Positions 1-7,470 of a DNA stretch of 23,289 bases are shown here, piece by piece. This DNA comes from Bacteroidaceae bacterium (GTDB lineage Bacteria > Bacteroidota > Bacteroidia > Bacteroidales > Bacteroidaceae). The first letter of the stretch is position 1, and each line of letters opens with the position of its first letter. The notes under the pieces were generated by a model that worked only from the letters and a program-made list of their open reading frames with translations, did no database searches and was not told the origin of the DNA. The stretch covers positions 1-23,289 of the forward strand of contig JAFYMV010000139.1 of the NCBI GenBank assembly GCA_017548225.1, in the 5' to 3' direction. Made by a program: the position numbers and the translations under genes.

Positions 1-44
1 AGGAACAATAGCCAAACATAACGAACGAAGGGAGTTCTTTGCAT
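1..44 (-). CDS. Start of an unidentified gene running off the left edge
   Basis: On the minus strand an ATG at 44 opens a frame that stays open to the window edge (14 full codons) and reads MQRTPFVRYVWLLF. That is a basic N-terminus running into a hydrophobic stretch, as in a membrane or exported protein. The call rests mainly on a good leftward promoter directly upstream (-7 at 77-84, -33 at 105-108), which places the start codon about 25 nt after the expected transcription start. Too little is visible to assign a family. Confidence 0.45.
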   Translation of the reverse strand, partial: MQRTPFVRYVWLLF

Positions 45-76
45 TGTAAAGATTTCTTGAGCATTTATTTGTGGTG

Positions 77-108
77 CAAATTTAGGGAAATTTATGCTCT
101 TTTCCAAA
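77..108 (-). promoter_or_regulatory. Leftward Bacteroidota-type promoter
   Basis: Read on the minus strand, the -7 box TAAATTTG lies at 77-84 and the -33 box TTTG at 105-108, with a 20-bp spacer. Both match the TAnnTTTG / TTTG consensus exactly. It points at the truncated gene at the left edge. Confidence 0.6.
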
Positions 109-214
109 AAAGGTTTTGGATACACTAACTAACTTAACAACTCTTGCTCCCTATCAATCTATGTTCATTCCGTGCCATTCTTTCATAAATTTATTTTATC
201 TTTTATTCTGATGT

Positions 215-245
215 TTTGTCATTTAAACAAAAACAAATATATTTG
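215..245 (+). promoter_or_regulatory. Promoter of the nicotinamidase gene
   Basis: The -33 box TTTG is at 215-218 and the -7 box TATATTTG at 238-245, 19 bp apart. The expected transcript starts near 252. This rules out a longer in-frame start at 216 and supports the ATG at 276. Confidence 0.7.
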
Positions 246-275
246 CAAAGTAAAACACTTAAAATAGGAAAGAAT

Positions 276-923
276 ATGAAAGCTATCAAGATGTTATTAC
301 TAGCAGGGGTGGCAATGATGTGTGCTTGCCAACCTTCGCCCAAGTCATCAACACCCAAGAGACTCTTGCTGCTCGTGGATGTGCAGTACGATTTCATTAC
401 TGGTTCACTGGCTGTAGACGGTGCTCCGGCTGTGATGGACGGCCTTGCCGAATACATCGCAGGGCAGCCTCAGGGCAAGTTCGAAGCCATTGTCATGACT
501 GCCGACCACCATCCGGCCGACCATTCTTCGTTCAAGGACAACGGCGGCATCTGGCCCGTACACTGCGTGCAGAACACCGAGGGGGCATCTATCTACAAGT
601 CTGTACTCGACGCGGTAAAGCAGCATGATCCCGAAGCACTGCTCTTGACGAAGGGAGACAATGTGGCGGTAGACGAATACTCCATCTTGGCCAATGAAGC
701 AAGCGCAAAAAAACTCCTCGCCCTGATTGAGGAGAAGGGCATACAGGAAATATATGTGGCAGGACTTTGTGGCGACTATTGCGTGGGCAATTCCATCAAG
801 GACCTCGTGAATGCCGGACACGGCGACAAAATTCGTGTGCTGACCCGATACATCGGTAACATCGACGACGGTACAACACTGCGTTCCATCATAGCCGAAA
901 ACAACTTGCAGGTTGCAGAGTAA
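276..923 (+). CDS. pncA: Lipoprotein nicotinamidase-like hydrolase (isochorismatase superfamily)
   Basis: This 215-residue protein carries the full PncA catalytic set. Asp35 is in DVQYDF, Lys126 in LTKGD and nucleophile Cys169 in GLCGDYCV. A metal site is formed by Asp77, His79 and His83 of DHHPADHSSF, with His96 of WPVHC as the likely further ligand. PncA enzymes hydrolyse nicotinamide to nicotinate and ammonia for NAD salvage. The odd part is the N-terminus: residues 1-17 form a short signal peptide ending in MCAC, so Cys18 is a likely lipidation site and the enzyme would sit outside the cytoplasm. The start at 276 is chosen because the promoter overlaps the earlier in-frame start at 216. 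It is monocistronic, ending in a strong terminator. Another small amide such as pyrazinamide or an isochorismatase-type substrate cannot be excluded. Confidence 0.85.
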   Translation: MKAIKMLLLAGVAMMCACQPSPKSSTPKRLLLLVDVQYDFITGSLAVDGAPAVMDGLAEYIAGQPQGKFEAIVMTADHHPADHSSFKDNGGIWPVHCVQNTEGASIYKSVLDAVKQHDPEALLLTKGDNVAVDEYSILANEASAKKLLALIEEKGIQEIYVAGLCGDYCVGNSIKDLVNAGHGDKIRVLTRYIGNIDDGTTLRSIIAENNLQVAE

Positions 924-943
924 ATCAAGGTTACCATAAAGAG

Positions 944-1000
944 GGTGTGTCAAAATGAGGAGCTTTCAGTACAATCATTTTGACACACCTTTATTTTTTT
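944..1000 (+). terminator. Strong intrinsic terminator after the nicotinamidase gene
   Basis: A perfect 15-bp stem (944-958 with 975-989) encloses a 16-nt loop and is followed by the T-rich run 990-1000. It lies 20 nt after the stop codon. Confidence 0.85.
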
Positions 1001-1030
1001 ATTGTCTGTAAATTCTTTGATTTCTGAAAG

Positions 1031-1237
1031 TTCTCCTCTCGGCTTGCACTAACTTTAATCTATGCTTTAACGCATAGCTTGAAATTAGGCTACGGCTCGG
1101 AAAAACTCAAAACAGTTTTGGTTTTTCTCTCGCCTTGCACTAATTTTACGACTACCGCCGTGAAGATACACGGTGCCTCGGGATAAAAAATAAACTGGTT
1201 TATTTTGTTCTCCTCTCGGCTTGTTGTATCTTTGTAC
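1031..1237 (+). repeat. Tandem promoter-like intergenic repeat array (three units)
   Basis: Three related units share a core reading roughly CTCTCGGCTTGCACTAACTTT. They are at about 1036-1060, 1127-1151 and 1213-1237. The first two are each followed by a short hairpin (1060-1065 with 1072-1077; 1158-1162 with 1169-1173) and then a GAAnaTA...CTCGG-type tract (1081-1111 and 1162-1194). Only the third unit keeps a consensus -7 box (TATCTTTG) and it is the likely working promoter. The first two read TAACTTTA and TAATTTTA. A related copy is at 14037-14150. Apart from the terminator at 944-1000, this array is the only thing I see in the 329 bases between the neighbouring genes. Confidence 0.7.
1204..1234 (+). 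promoter_or_regulatory. Promoter of the glycosyltransferase-trmD operon
   Basis: The -33 box TTTG is at 1204-1207 and the -7 box TATCTTTG at 1227-1234, with a 19-bp spacer. The predicted transcript starts near 1241, giving a leader of only about a dozen bases before the ATG at 1253. It is the last unit of the repeat array. Confidence 0.75.
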
Positions 1238-1252
1238 TCCAAAACAAAAGAC

Positions 1253-2413
1253 ATGCTTACACCGCTCGTGGAATATATTATTGGTGCTGTTGTCGGGGTG
1301 CTGGCAATCATACAGTTACTGTACCTATTCGTCATGTATTATGCTCCGCATCGCCGATGTGTGGCGGAACGAAAGGGGAAACTGGCCCCGTCAGAAGTGA
1401 AACCGGGCATGTCGGTCATCATCACAGCTTCAGACCAAGAGACGCTACTGGAGAAAAACCTGCCACACATACTGAATCAGGACTACCCTAACTTTGAGGT
1501 GATCGTGGTAGATGACAACTCGCAGGATGACACGAAGGACCTGCTCGAACGACTCTCACACAAATACCCCAACTTGTACATGACCTATACCTCGGATAGC
1601 ATGCGCTATGTGAGCCACAAGAAGCTGGCACTCACACTGGGCATCAAGGCGGCCAAGAACGAGTGGGTGGTGTTCATAGAGCCTGACTGCTACCCGGTGA
1701 GCAACCAATGGCTGGCACGCCTGGCACGCCACTGCACAGACACTACGGATGTGGTGCTGGGATATAGCAACTATGAACGCATGCCTGGCTTTGCCAATCT
1801 GTGCTATATGTACGACACGCTGATGCAGCAGCTACGCATGCTGGGCCTCACACTACGCGGCAAAGGCTACATGGGAATAGGACGCAACATGGCGTACCGA
1901 CGCAAGATGTTCTTCGCACATAAGGGCTATAGCCGACATCTCGACCTGGAGCGTGGCGAGGATGACCTCTTCGTGAACGAGCATATCGCCGCAAAACGCA
2001 TCACAGCAGACATCAGCACCGAATCGGTCGTACGCTGCTCCTCGACAAGCACCCGAGCATGGAAGACGGATAAGCTGACACGCCTCTTTATCCGCCGTAA
2101 GATGAAGGGAATATCACTACACCTGCTCACAGCAGACTTCATCACACGCATGCTACTATACATAGCTGCGATTGCTGCTATAGCTGTAGGCATTGCCTCG
2201 CAGGGATGGTGGCTCGTAGGAACATCTGCTGCACTACTGCTCACATACCTCGCATGCCGCATACTGATACTATACCAAACGGCACGGGACCTTGACGAGA
2301 GACGATACTATGTATCAACCATACTGTTTGACATCATACGCCCCTTTTGGGAACTGTACTTCCGCCTATGCCTTTGGATCATGCCGAAGGATATGCATAT
2401 GAGAAGAAAGTAA
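1253..2413 (+). CDS. Membrane-anchored family 2 glycosyltransferase
   Basis: The 386-residue product has one N-terminal membrane segment (about residues 6-28) and a GT-A domain of the GT2 type. That domain begins VIITASDQ and contains VDDNSQDD, a DXD-like EPDCYP near residue 143 and a GEDD motif near residue 236 that resembles the acceptor-site acid of GT2 enzymes. Two or more hydrophobic segments lie between about residues 300 and 345. Enzymes of this layout transfer a sugar from a nucleotide-sugar to a lipid or growing polysaccharide at the inner membrane. Donor and acceptor cannot be read from the sequence. The start at 1253 follows the promoter; an earlier in-frame TTG at 1205 lies inside the promoter and is rejected. 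trmD begins 22 nt downstream, so the two are probably co-transcribed. Confidence 0.85.
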   Translation: MLTPLVEYIIGAVVGVLAIIQLLYLFVMYYAPHRRCVAERKGKLAPSEVKPGMSVIITASDQETLLEKNLPHILNQDYPNFEVIVVDDNSQDDTKDLLERLSHKYPNLYMTYTSDSMRYVSHKKLALTLGIKAAKNEWVVFIEPDCYPVSNQWLARLARHCTDTTDVVLGYSNYERMPGFANLCYMYDTLMQQLRMLGLTLRGKGYMGIGRNMAYRRKMFFAHKGYSRHLDLERGEDDLFVNEHIAAKRITADISTESVVRCSSTSTRAWKTDKLTRLFIRRKMKGISLHLLTADFITRMLLYIAAIAAIAVGIASQGWWLVGTSAALLLTYLACRILILYQTARDLDERRYYVSTILFDIIRPFWELYFRLCLWIMPKDMHMRRK

Positions 2414-2435
2414 AAAAAATGAAAATTTGTAAGAT

Positions 2436-3113
2436 ATGCGCATTGATATATTGACTGTACTACCCGAGATGATTGAAGGGTTCTTTGACTGCTCTATCAT
2501 GGCACGCGCCAAGAAGAAGGGGCTGGCCGATATCGTAATACATAACATCCGAGACTATACCACGGACAAGCATCGCCGCACGGATGACTATCCCTTCGGA
2601 GGATGCGCGGGCATGGTAATGAAGATTGAGCCTATCGACAACCTCATCACCAAACTTAAGAGCGAACGACACTACGATGAGGTGATATTCACTACACCCG
2701 ACGGCGAACAGTGGAACCAGAAAATGGCCAACACGATGTCGATGTATGAGAATATCATTATCCTCTGCGGACACTTCAAGGGCATCGACTACCGCATACG
2801 CGAACACCTCATCACCAAGGAGGTGAGCATAGGCGACTATGTGCTCACGGGAGGTGAGTTGGCAGCAGCGGTCATGGCAGATAGCTTGGTGCGCATCATA
2901 CCGGGCGTCATCAGCGATGAGCAGTCAGCATTGTCTGACTCGTTCCAGGACAACCTGCTGGCTCCACCCGTATATACCCGCCCTGCCGAGTACAAGGGAT
3001 GGAGAGTACCCGATGTATTGCTCTCAGGACATGAGGCGAAGATTCGCGAATGGGAATTCCAACAATCACTGGAGCGCACACAACGCTTGAGACCCGACTT
3101 GCTGGAGGGATAA
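2436..3113 (+). CDS. trmD: tRNA (guanine-37 N1)-methyltransferase
   Basis: TrmD methylates N1 of G37 next to the anticodon of several tRNAs, using S-adenosylmethionine, and so prevents +1 frameshifting. The 225-residue length and the motifs are typical. The N-terminus is MRIDILTVLPEM, followed by PFGGCAGMVMK. The knotted cofactor-binding segment GDYVLTGGE lies near residues 132-140. LSDSF carries the likely catalytic aspartate, and the C-terminal part contains VPDVLLSGHEAKI. The gene follows a glycosyltransferase with a 22-nt gap and ends in front of a hairpin terminator shared with convergent dapA. Confidence 0.97.
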   Translation: MRIDILTVLPEMIEGFFDCSIMARAKKKGLADIVIHNIRDYTTDKHRRTDDYPFGGCAGMVMKIEPIDNLITKLKSERHYDEVIFTTPDGEQWNQKMANTMSMYENIIILCGHFKGIDYRIREHLITKEVSIGDYVLTGGELAAAVMADSLVRIIPGVISDEQSALSDSFQDNLLAPPVYTRPAEYKGWRVPDVLLSGHEAKIREWEFQQSLERTQRLRPDLLEG

Positions 3114-3126
3114 AAAAAACAAGAAA

Positions 3127-3153
3127 GCCTCTCTAAGTCCTCCCCTAAAGGGA
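3127..3153. repeat. Half-copy of the REP-like hairpin repeat
   Basis: The stretch starts GCCTCTC and runs into a C-rich hairpin (3141-3144 with 3150-3153). It resembles the left arm of the element at 15401-15576, which also starts GCCTCTC and continues into a CCCTCTCCC hairpin. It lies just after the trmD stop and before the terminator. Confidence 0.4.
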
Positions 3154-3189
3154 AGAACCTGTGAGCGAATTGGATTTACGGAATAAGAA

Positions 3190-3230
3190 AAAGAGAAGAT
3201 GCCATCGTGGTATCTTCTCTTTCTTTTTTT
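3190..3230 (+). terminator. Terminator between trmD and convergent dapA
   Basis: A 14-bp stem (3190-3203 with 3209-3222, one G-T pair) has a 5-nt loop and is followed by a run of T at 3224-3230. It terminates trmD and, since the arms are A/T-rich outside, may also act on the dapA transcript from the other side. Confidence 0.75.
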
Positions 3231-3263
3231 CGTATCGTGTGTGCTACACGCGCTCCTATCCCT

Positions 3264-4139
3264 TTAGAGCAAGGCTGCGGCAATCTTCTCGCAAGTGGCC
3301 TTGGTGGCGGGCACGAGAGGAAGGCGGAGAACATTCTGCAACATGTGACGAAGTTCCATCACTACCTTGATACCGGCAGGGTTACCATCAACGAAGATCA
3401 AGCGATAGAGCTCTGTCAGGCGCTTGTCAATAACCTCTGCAGCAGCATAGTCGCCTGCCTGTGCCAAGTGTACCATCTCAGCAAACTCGGCAGCATAGGC
3501 ATTGCCGATAACAGAGATCACACCATCTGCACCGCTCTTGATGAGGGGCAGTGTGATGCCATCATCACCAGAGAATACCTTGAAGCCTTCGGGACGATTG
3601 CGGAGAATGCTTTCAATCTGCTCGATATTGCCCGATGCCTCCTTGATACCCACTACATTCTTGCAATCGGCGGCCAAGCGCAGAGTAGTCTCAGGCAGCA
3701 TGTTCACTCCCGTACGACCGGGCACATTGTACAGGATAATGGGCAGGTCAGTAGCTTCGGAAATGGCCTTAAAGTGGGCATACATACCCGCTTGCGTGGG
3801 CTTATTATAATAAGGTACGACAGAGAGGAGGGCGTCTACATCGTCCATCTTGTCCTTCTCGAGCTTGTTTACGATATTGCGGGTGCAGTTGCCACCACAT
3901 CCGAGCAGGATGGGCAGGCGGCCTGCATTGCGTTCTACCACGGTATTGCGCACGGCAAGCTGCTCTTCAGGATCGAGCGTGGGGGTCTCGGCAGTGGTAC
4001 CCAGCACGCAAAGGAAATCTGCACGACTCTCAATCTGATAGTCGACCAAACGAGCAAGGGCATCATGGTCAACCATACCATTTGTATCAAACGGGGTAAC
4101 GAGAGCTACTCCCATGCCATACAATTCTTTCTTTTCCAT
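3264..4139 (-). CDS. dapA: 4-hydroxy-tetrahydrodipicolinate synthase
   Basis: DapA condenses pyruvate with aspartate semialdehyde, the first committed step to diaminopimelate and lysine. The 291-residue TIM-barrel protein has the Schiff-base lysine at about 166 in GIKEASG, the catalytic tyrosine at 137 and the carboxylate-binding arginine at 142 in YNVPGRTG. Threonines 48-49 are in GTTAETPTL and Tyr111 in PYYNKPTQ. The arginine in VPGRTG separates it from N-acetylneuraminate lyase, which shares the fold. It is the last gene of a leftward run with tamL and the MBL-fold gene; the gap to the MBL gene is 33 nt. The usual GTTGE motif reads GTTAE here. Confidence 0.95.
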   Translation of the reverse strand: MEKKELYGMGVALVTPFDTNGMVDHDALARLVDYQIESRADFLCVLGTTAETPTLDPEEQLAVRNTVVERNAGRLPILLGCGGNCTRNIVNKLEKDKMDDVDALLSVVPYYNKPTQAGMYAHFKAISEATDLPIILYNVPGRTGVNMLPETTLRLAADCKNVVGIKEASGNIEQIESILRNRPEGFKVFSGDDGITLPLIKSGADGVISVIGNAYAAEFAEMVHLAQAGDYAAAEVIDKRLTELYRLIFVDGNPAGIKVVMELRHMLQNVLRLPLVPATKATCEKIAAALL

Positions 4140-4172
4140 AATCTATATAAGGTTGCTTATTCACAAAAAGGA

Positions 4173-4976
4173 TTATTCAAACACAAAAAGCTCTGAAGGT
4201 GTGGTGCGCTTCAGTGCGGCCAGATACAAGTCTTTGCCAGGGATGATACCCACTCCACGAAGCTCCCACTCTACGGTCTTGTAGGCCAGCTCGGGATGGT
4301 TGTTCTCACGGCTCAAGTGACATAGCCAAATATACTTGAGGTGCTCGGTGAGATTGGCTGCGAGGAACTTGGCGGTGGTCTTGTTGCTCAAGTGTCCGTT
4401 GGGACCTGTGATGCGGTCTTTGAGATACTGCGGATAAGGGCCATGTGCCAACATCTCCTCATCGTAGTTGGCCTCGATGACGAGGTAGTGTGCACGGGCA
4501 ATATACTCGGCTACGGTGTCAGTGATGTGTCCGAGGTCGGTGATGAAGCAGAACACCTTCTCATCGCACTCAACAAGATAGCCCACATTGTCGTTGCCAT
4601 CGTGAGGCACCTCGAAGGGGGTAATACGGAAATCGCGCAGGCGATGAGTCTCATCCTTCTCTACATAGCGCATGCACGACACGAGCTTCTGTGTCATACA
4701 ATAGTTGCGGTTGATACCCACATGGGTCTCACGGGTGGCATAGATAGGGATATTGTAGCGCTCACCGAGTGTGCCGAGCGACTTGATGTGGTCGGCATGG
4801 TCATGGGTGACGAATACGCCCATGATAGAATCAAACGAGAGTCCGGCCTCCTTCAGTCCATTCTTGATAGTGCGCACCGGTATACCGGCATCGATAAGGA
4901 TACCGTAGTTGTCGGTGCCCAGATAGAAGCAGTTACCGCTACTTCCGCTTGCAAGACATATAAAATTCAGTTTCAT
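4173..4976 (-). CDS. YycJ/WalJ-like metallo-beta-lactamase-fold hydrolase
   Basis: The 267-residue protein begins MKLNFICLASGSSGN, the signature opening of the YycJ/WalJ group. The metal motif THDHADH follows at about residues 57-63 (His58, His60, Asp62, His63). Further along are HDGNDNVGY, LVIEANYD and CHLSRENNH, which supply the remaining metal ligands. Members of this fold are zinc- or manganese-dependent hydrolases; nuclease activity has been proposed for the YycJ group, but the substrate cannot be read here. The start at 4976 is preferred because a longer in-frame start at 5051 would overlap the end of tamL. It sits 44 nt after tamL and 33 nt before dapA, consistent with one transcript. 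Confidence 0.88.
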   Translation of the reverse strand: MKLNFICLASGSSGNCFYLGTDNYGILIDAGIPVRTIKNGLKEAGLSFDSIMGVFVTHDHADHIKSLGTLGERYNIPIYATRETHVGINRNYCMTQKLVSCMRYVEKDETHRLRDFRITPFEVPHDGNDNVGYLVECDEKVFCFITDLGHITDTVAEYIARAHYLVIEANYDEEMLAHGPYPQYLKDRITGPNGHLSNKTTAKFLAANLTEHLKYIWLCHLSRENNHPELAYKTVEWELRGVGIIPGKDLYLAALKRTTPSELFVFE

Positions 4977-5020
4977 ATAGTGTTTCTTTTTTTGTTCCTT
5001 TTTACCAATCTTCCCTCTAT

Positions 5021-7342
5021 TTAGAACGGATAACCTACGGCAAAGTGCCAAGCAAAATCGCGTCCGAAACGAGGATTAACTATAGGATAGCGCAAGGGGC
5101 CATCCTCATATATGGGGTTGATAGCCTTCATGCCCGCATCAAGACGGAGCACGAGGAAGTTGAGGTCAAGGCGTATGCCCGCACCATACGACACGGCTAT
5201 CTGCTTATAAAATTCGTCCCAGAGGAATACACCACCGGGTTGGTCATCGTAGTTGTACATGGTCCAGATGTTACCGGCATCGATGAACAATGCGCCATCA
5301 ATCTTCCAGAACATATGCATGCGGTATTCCAAACTCAAGTCAAGCTTGATATCGCCCGACTGGTTGATATAGTCAATCGTTCCGTTTTGGCTCACATAAC
5401 GGCCAGGACCCAAGCCACGCACTGCCCAACCACGCACGCCATTGGCACCTCCGGCATAGTAGCGCTTCTCGAAGGGGAGCATGCGCGAGTTGCCATACGG
5501 ATAGGCCACTCCTGACTCCACATGGAAGAGCAGGTGGTTGCGGTGACCGAGATTCATATTCATCGTCCATGCCAAGTCGGTCTTCAAGTACTGCGCATAG
5601 GCCAAATTGAAAAAGCGATATTGGCCTATTGAGTCGCGCTCCAAGTTCAACGCATTCGATACAAGGGAGAGCAAGTTGCCTGAAGTCTCTACACTGGCAC
5701 GCACCGAGTGAGAGATATCGAAATAATCCTTCGTCACACCAGCATTGGGCGAGGTGTAGTAGAAGTCATAGCCTGTACGGAAGATGAAGAGGTCCTCGTA
5801 GTTGAACTTCATGATTGAGTTCTTGCTATTATACTTGTCAAGGTAGTTGCTGATAAAGTTCTTATCCTTGCGAGGTACCGATACGAAGTTGACTCCCACC
5901 AAGTCGAAGCGGTGTCTTATCTGCTTGCTGCTATTCCAGAGATAACTCCATGAGGCAGAGAATACATTGCGGTCAAACTCGGGGCGAGTCTGTGCATTGT
6001 ACTGAAGGTCGAGTTGCGTGGTAGCCATACTACGGCGTTGCACATCATCGGGCACGAAGGGGGCAATGAAACGGGGGAAGTTGAGTCCCATATCCACACC
6101 ATACTCAAGGAATCTGCCCGACTCATAGTCTGCAAGGTGAGTGATATTTTCATAAGCACCACGAAGCTTCACCATGAAGGTCTCCGAGCCATTGAACAGG
6201 TTGCGATGGGTAAACGACAAAGAGGCCGATGCACCTACATCGCCCGCCGTATTCGTAAAGTCCACCTCAGTACTCATCGATATCTTCTTCGCGGGATTCA
6301 GCGTGATGTAGCAATCGAGCGTGCTATCGCTATTCTCCACAAAGTTGATGTTCGTATATTTCAAGGCACTCAAGCGACCGTACGACATGTACGACTTTTT
6401 CACATTGTCTACATCGTACACCATACCGGGGGCTAGGTGAGAGGCATATCGCACAGGGGCAAAACGGAACGGAGGTCTATTGTCGTACAAGAAATACTCA
6501 TTACCTACGCAAGCTGTATCAGGGAACACATACATCGGCTGATAAGCAAACGAAGAGGGATACATCAAGTATTTCACATTCTCTATGCTATACTTTTTCC
6601 AAGCCTTGTACACGGGATCGCCATCCCCACCCTCTTGCGTGAACACGCCTGATCGTACGCGGATAGAAAGCGCCACATCGGTCGAGTTACGGGCAGTATC
6701 GGCAACATAGGTGATATACTCCTTCTTGAATCCGTAATAGCCATGACCCTGCAGCAGAGTAGCCAAGCGTATGCGCTCACTGTTCAACACACCCGCATCA
6801 AATGGTACACCCACCTTGATGGGCGAGTTCACAGAATCCTCCAACACATGTCCTAATATCACCGAGTCCAAGCACACATAGTGCACCGATGCCACACGAT
6901 ACTGCTGGCCAGGATGGGCGTAATAGTTCACCTTGACGGTGCGCTTATGATATTCGGCCTCTGCCGACACACTCGCCTTCAGGTATCCCTGGTTGATGAG
7001 CGTCTGCTCCATAGCCTCACAACTTCTGCGTGTGAGCGTGTCATTATACGCACGCGGAGCCTCGCCCACATTGCGCAAGGTGCGATTGACAAAGTTGTCT
7101 CGCTCACCCGACATGCTATAGAGCCACAAGGGCAGGCGTATCAAGCCGAAGGTGCGGATATTGGGATGCTGACGCACTTTGGATTTCAGCGAAGGCACCA
7201 CCTTCGGGTTCTCCCCTGACACCACCTTTACCTCATCAAGCAAGTAGGCATCTTCGGGCAAATAACGCGATACCGAGCATGACGACAATAGCACTGCCAT
7301 CAAGCCTATCAGACATATAATTTTGCTCTTTATCGCGTTCAT
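5021..7342 (-). CDS. tamL: TamL-type lipidated Omp85 outer-membrane assembly protein
   Basis: This 773-residue protein starts with a lipoprotein signal peptide (residues 1-21, lipobox LSSC, Cys22). A long periplasmic region with POTRA-like sequence follows, and then an Omp85 beta-barrel in the C-terminal part. The barrel region carries the conserved lid-loop motif, here VRGW in GVRGWAVRGLGPG near residue 630, and the late strand segment FIDAGNIW. The protein ends in FAVGYPF with the terminal aromatic residue typical of barrel proteins. Bacteroidota use the lipidated TamA relative TamL together with TamB for outer-membrane biogenesis. It is the first gene of the leftward tamL-MBL-dapA run and is divergent from a SpoU methyltransferase. 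No TamB gene is in the window. Confidence 0.88.
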   Translation of the reverse strand: MNAIKSKIICLIGLMAVLLSSCSVSRYLPEDAYLLDEVKVVSGENPKVVPSLKSKVRQHPNIRTFGLIRLPLWLYSMSGERDNFVNRTLRNVGEAPRAYNDTLTRRSCEAMEQTLINQGYLKASVSAEAEYHKRTVKVNYYAHPGQQYRVASVHYVCLDSVILGHVLEDSVNSPIKVGVPFDAGVLNSERIRLATLLQGHGYYGFKKEYITYVADTARNSTDVALSIRVRSGVFTQEGGDGDPVYKAWKKYSIENVKYLMYPSSFAYQPMYVFPDTACVGNEYFLYDNRPPFRFAPVRYASHLAPGMVYDVDNVKKSYMSYGRLSALKYTNINFVENSDSTLDCYITLNPAKKISMSTEVDFTNTAGDVGASASLSFTHRNLFNGSETFMVKLRGAYENITHLADYESGRFLEYGVDMGLNFPRFIAPFVPDDVQRRSMATTQLDLQYNAQTRPEFDRNVFSASWSYLWNSSKQIRHRFDLVGVNFVSVPRKDKNFISNYLDKYNSKNSIMKFNYEDLFIFRTGYDFYYTSPNAGVTKDYFDISHSVRASVETSGNLLSLVSNALNLERDSIGQYRFFNLAYAQYLKTDLAWTMNMNLGHRNHLLFHVESGVAYPYGNSRMLPFEKRYYAGGANGVRGWAVRGLGPGRYVSQNGTIDYINQSGDIKLDLSLEYRMHMFWKIDGALFIDAGNIWTMYNYDDQPGGVFLWDEFYKQIAVSYGAGIRLDLNFLVLRLDAGMKAINPIYEDGPLRYPIVNPRFGRDFAWHFAVGYPF

Positions 7343-7387
7343 TTTAGCATTTCTTTACCATGCGACACCTATTACCGCAAATTATCT

Positions 7388-7430
7388 TGCAAACTTACGC
7401 AAAATTTCTCGTTTTTTATGTAAGTTTGCA
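7388..7430. promoter_or_regulatory. Mirrored divergent promoter between tamL and the SpoU methyltransferase
   Basis: An 11-bp perfect inverted repeat (7388-7398 with 7420-7430, spacer 21 nt) contains a TAAGTTTG -7 box in each direction: 7390-7397 on the minus strand and 7421-7428 on the plus strand. Neither side shows a good TTTG box at the expected distance. Confidence 0.6.
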
Positions 7431-7470
7431 TAGTTTTTATTGGACATGACCGCATAAAAATCCAACACAC

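Noticed and set aside
3264..4139. N-acetylneuraminate lyase, which would complete the sialic-acid route at the right end
   Set aside because: The VPGRTG arginine and GTTAE motif are those of dihydrodipicolinate synthase, and the gene lies 14 kb away in another operon.
3207..4196. A 329-codon open frame on the plus strand across dapA
   Set aside because: It is antisense to a fully recognisable dapA, has no family features and no promoter.
4977..5051. N-terminal extension of the MBL-fold protein
   Set aside because: It overlaps the end of tamL and lacks any family match; the LASGSSGN opening starts just after the ATG at 4976.
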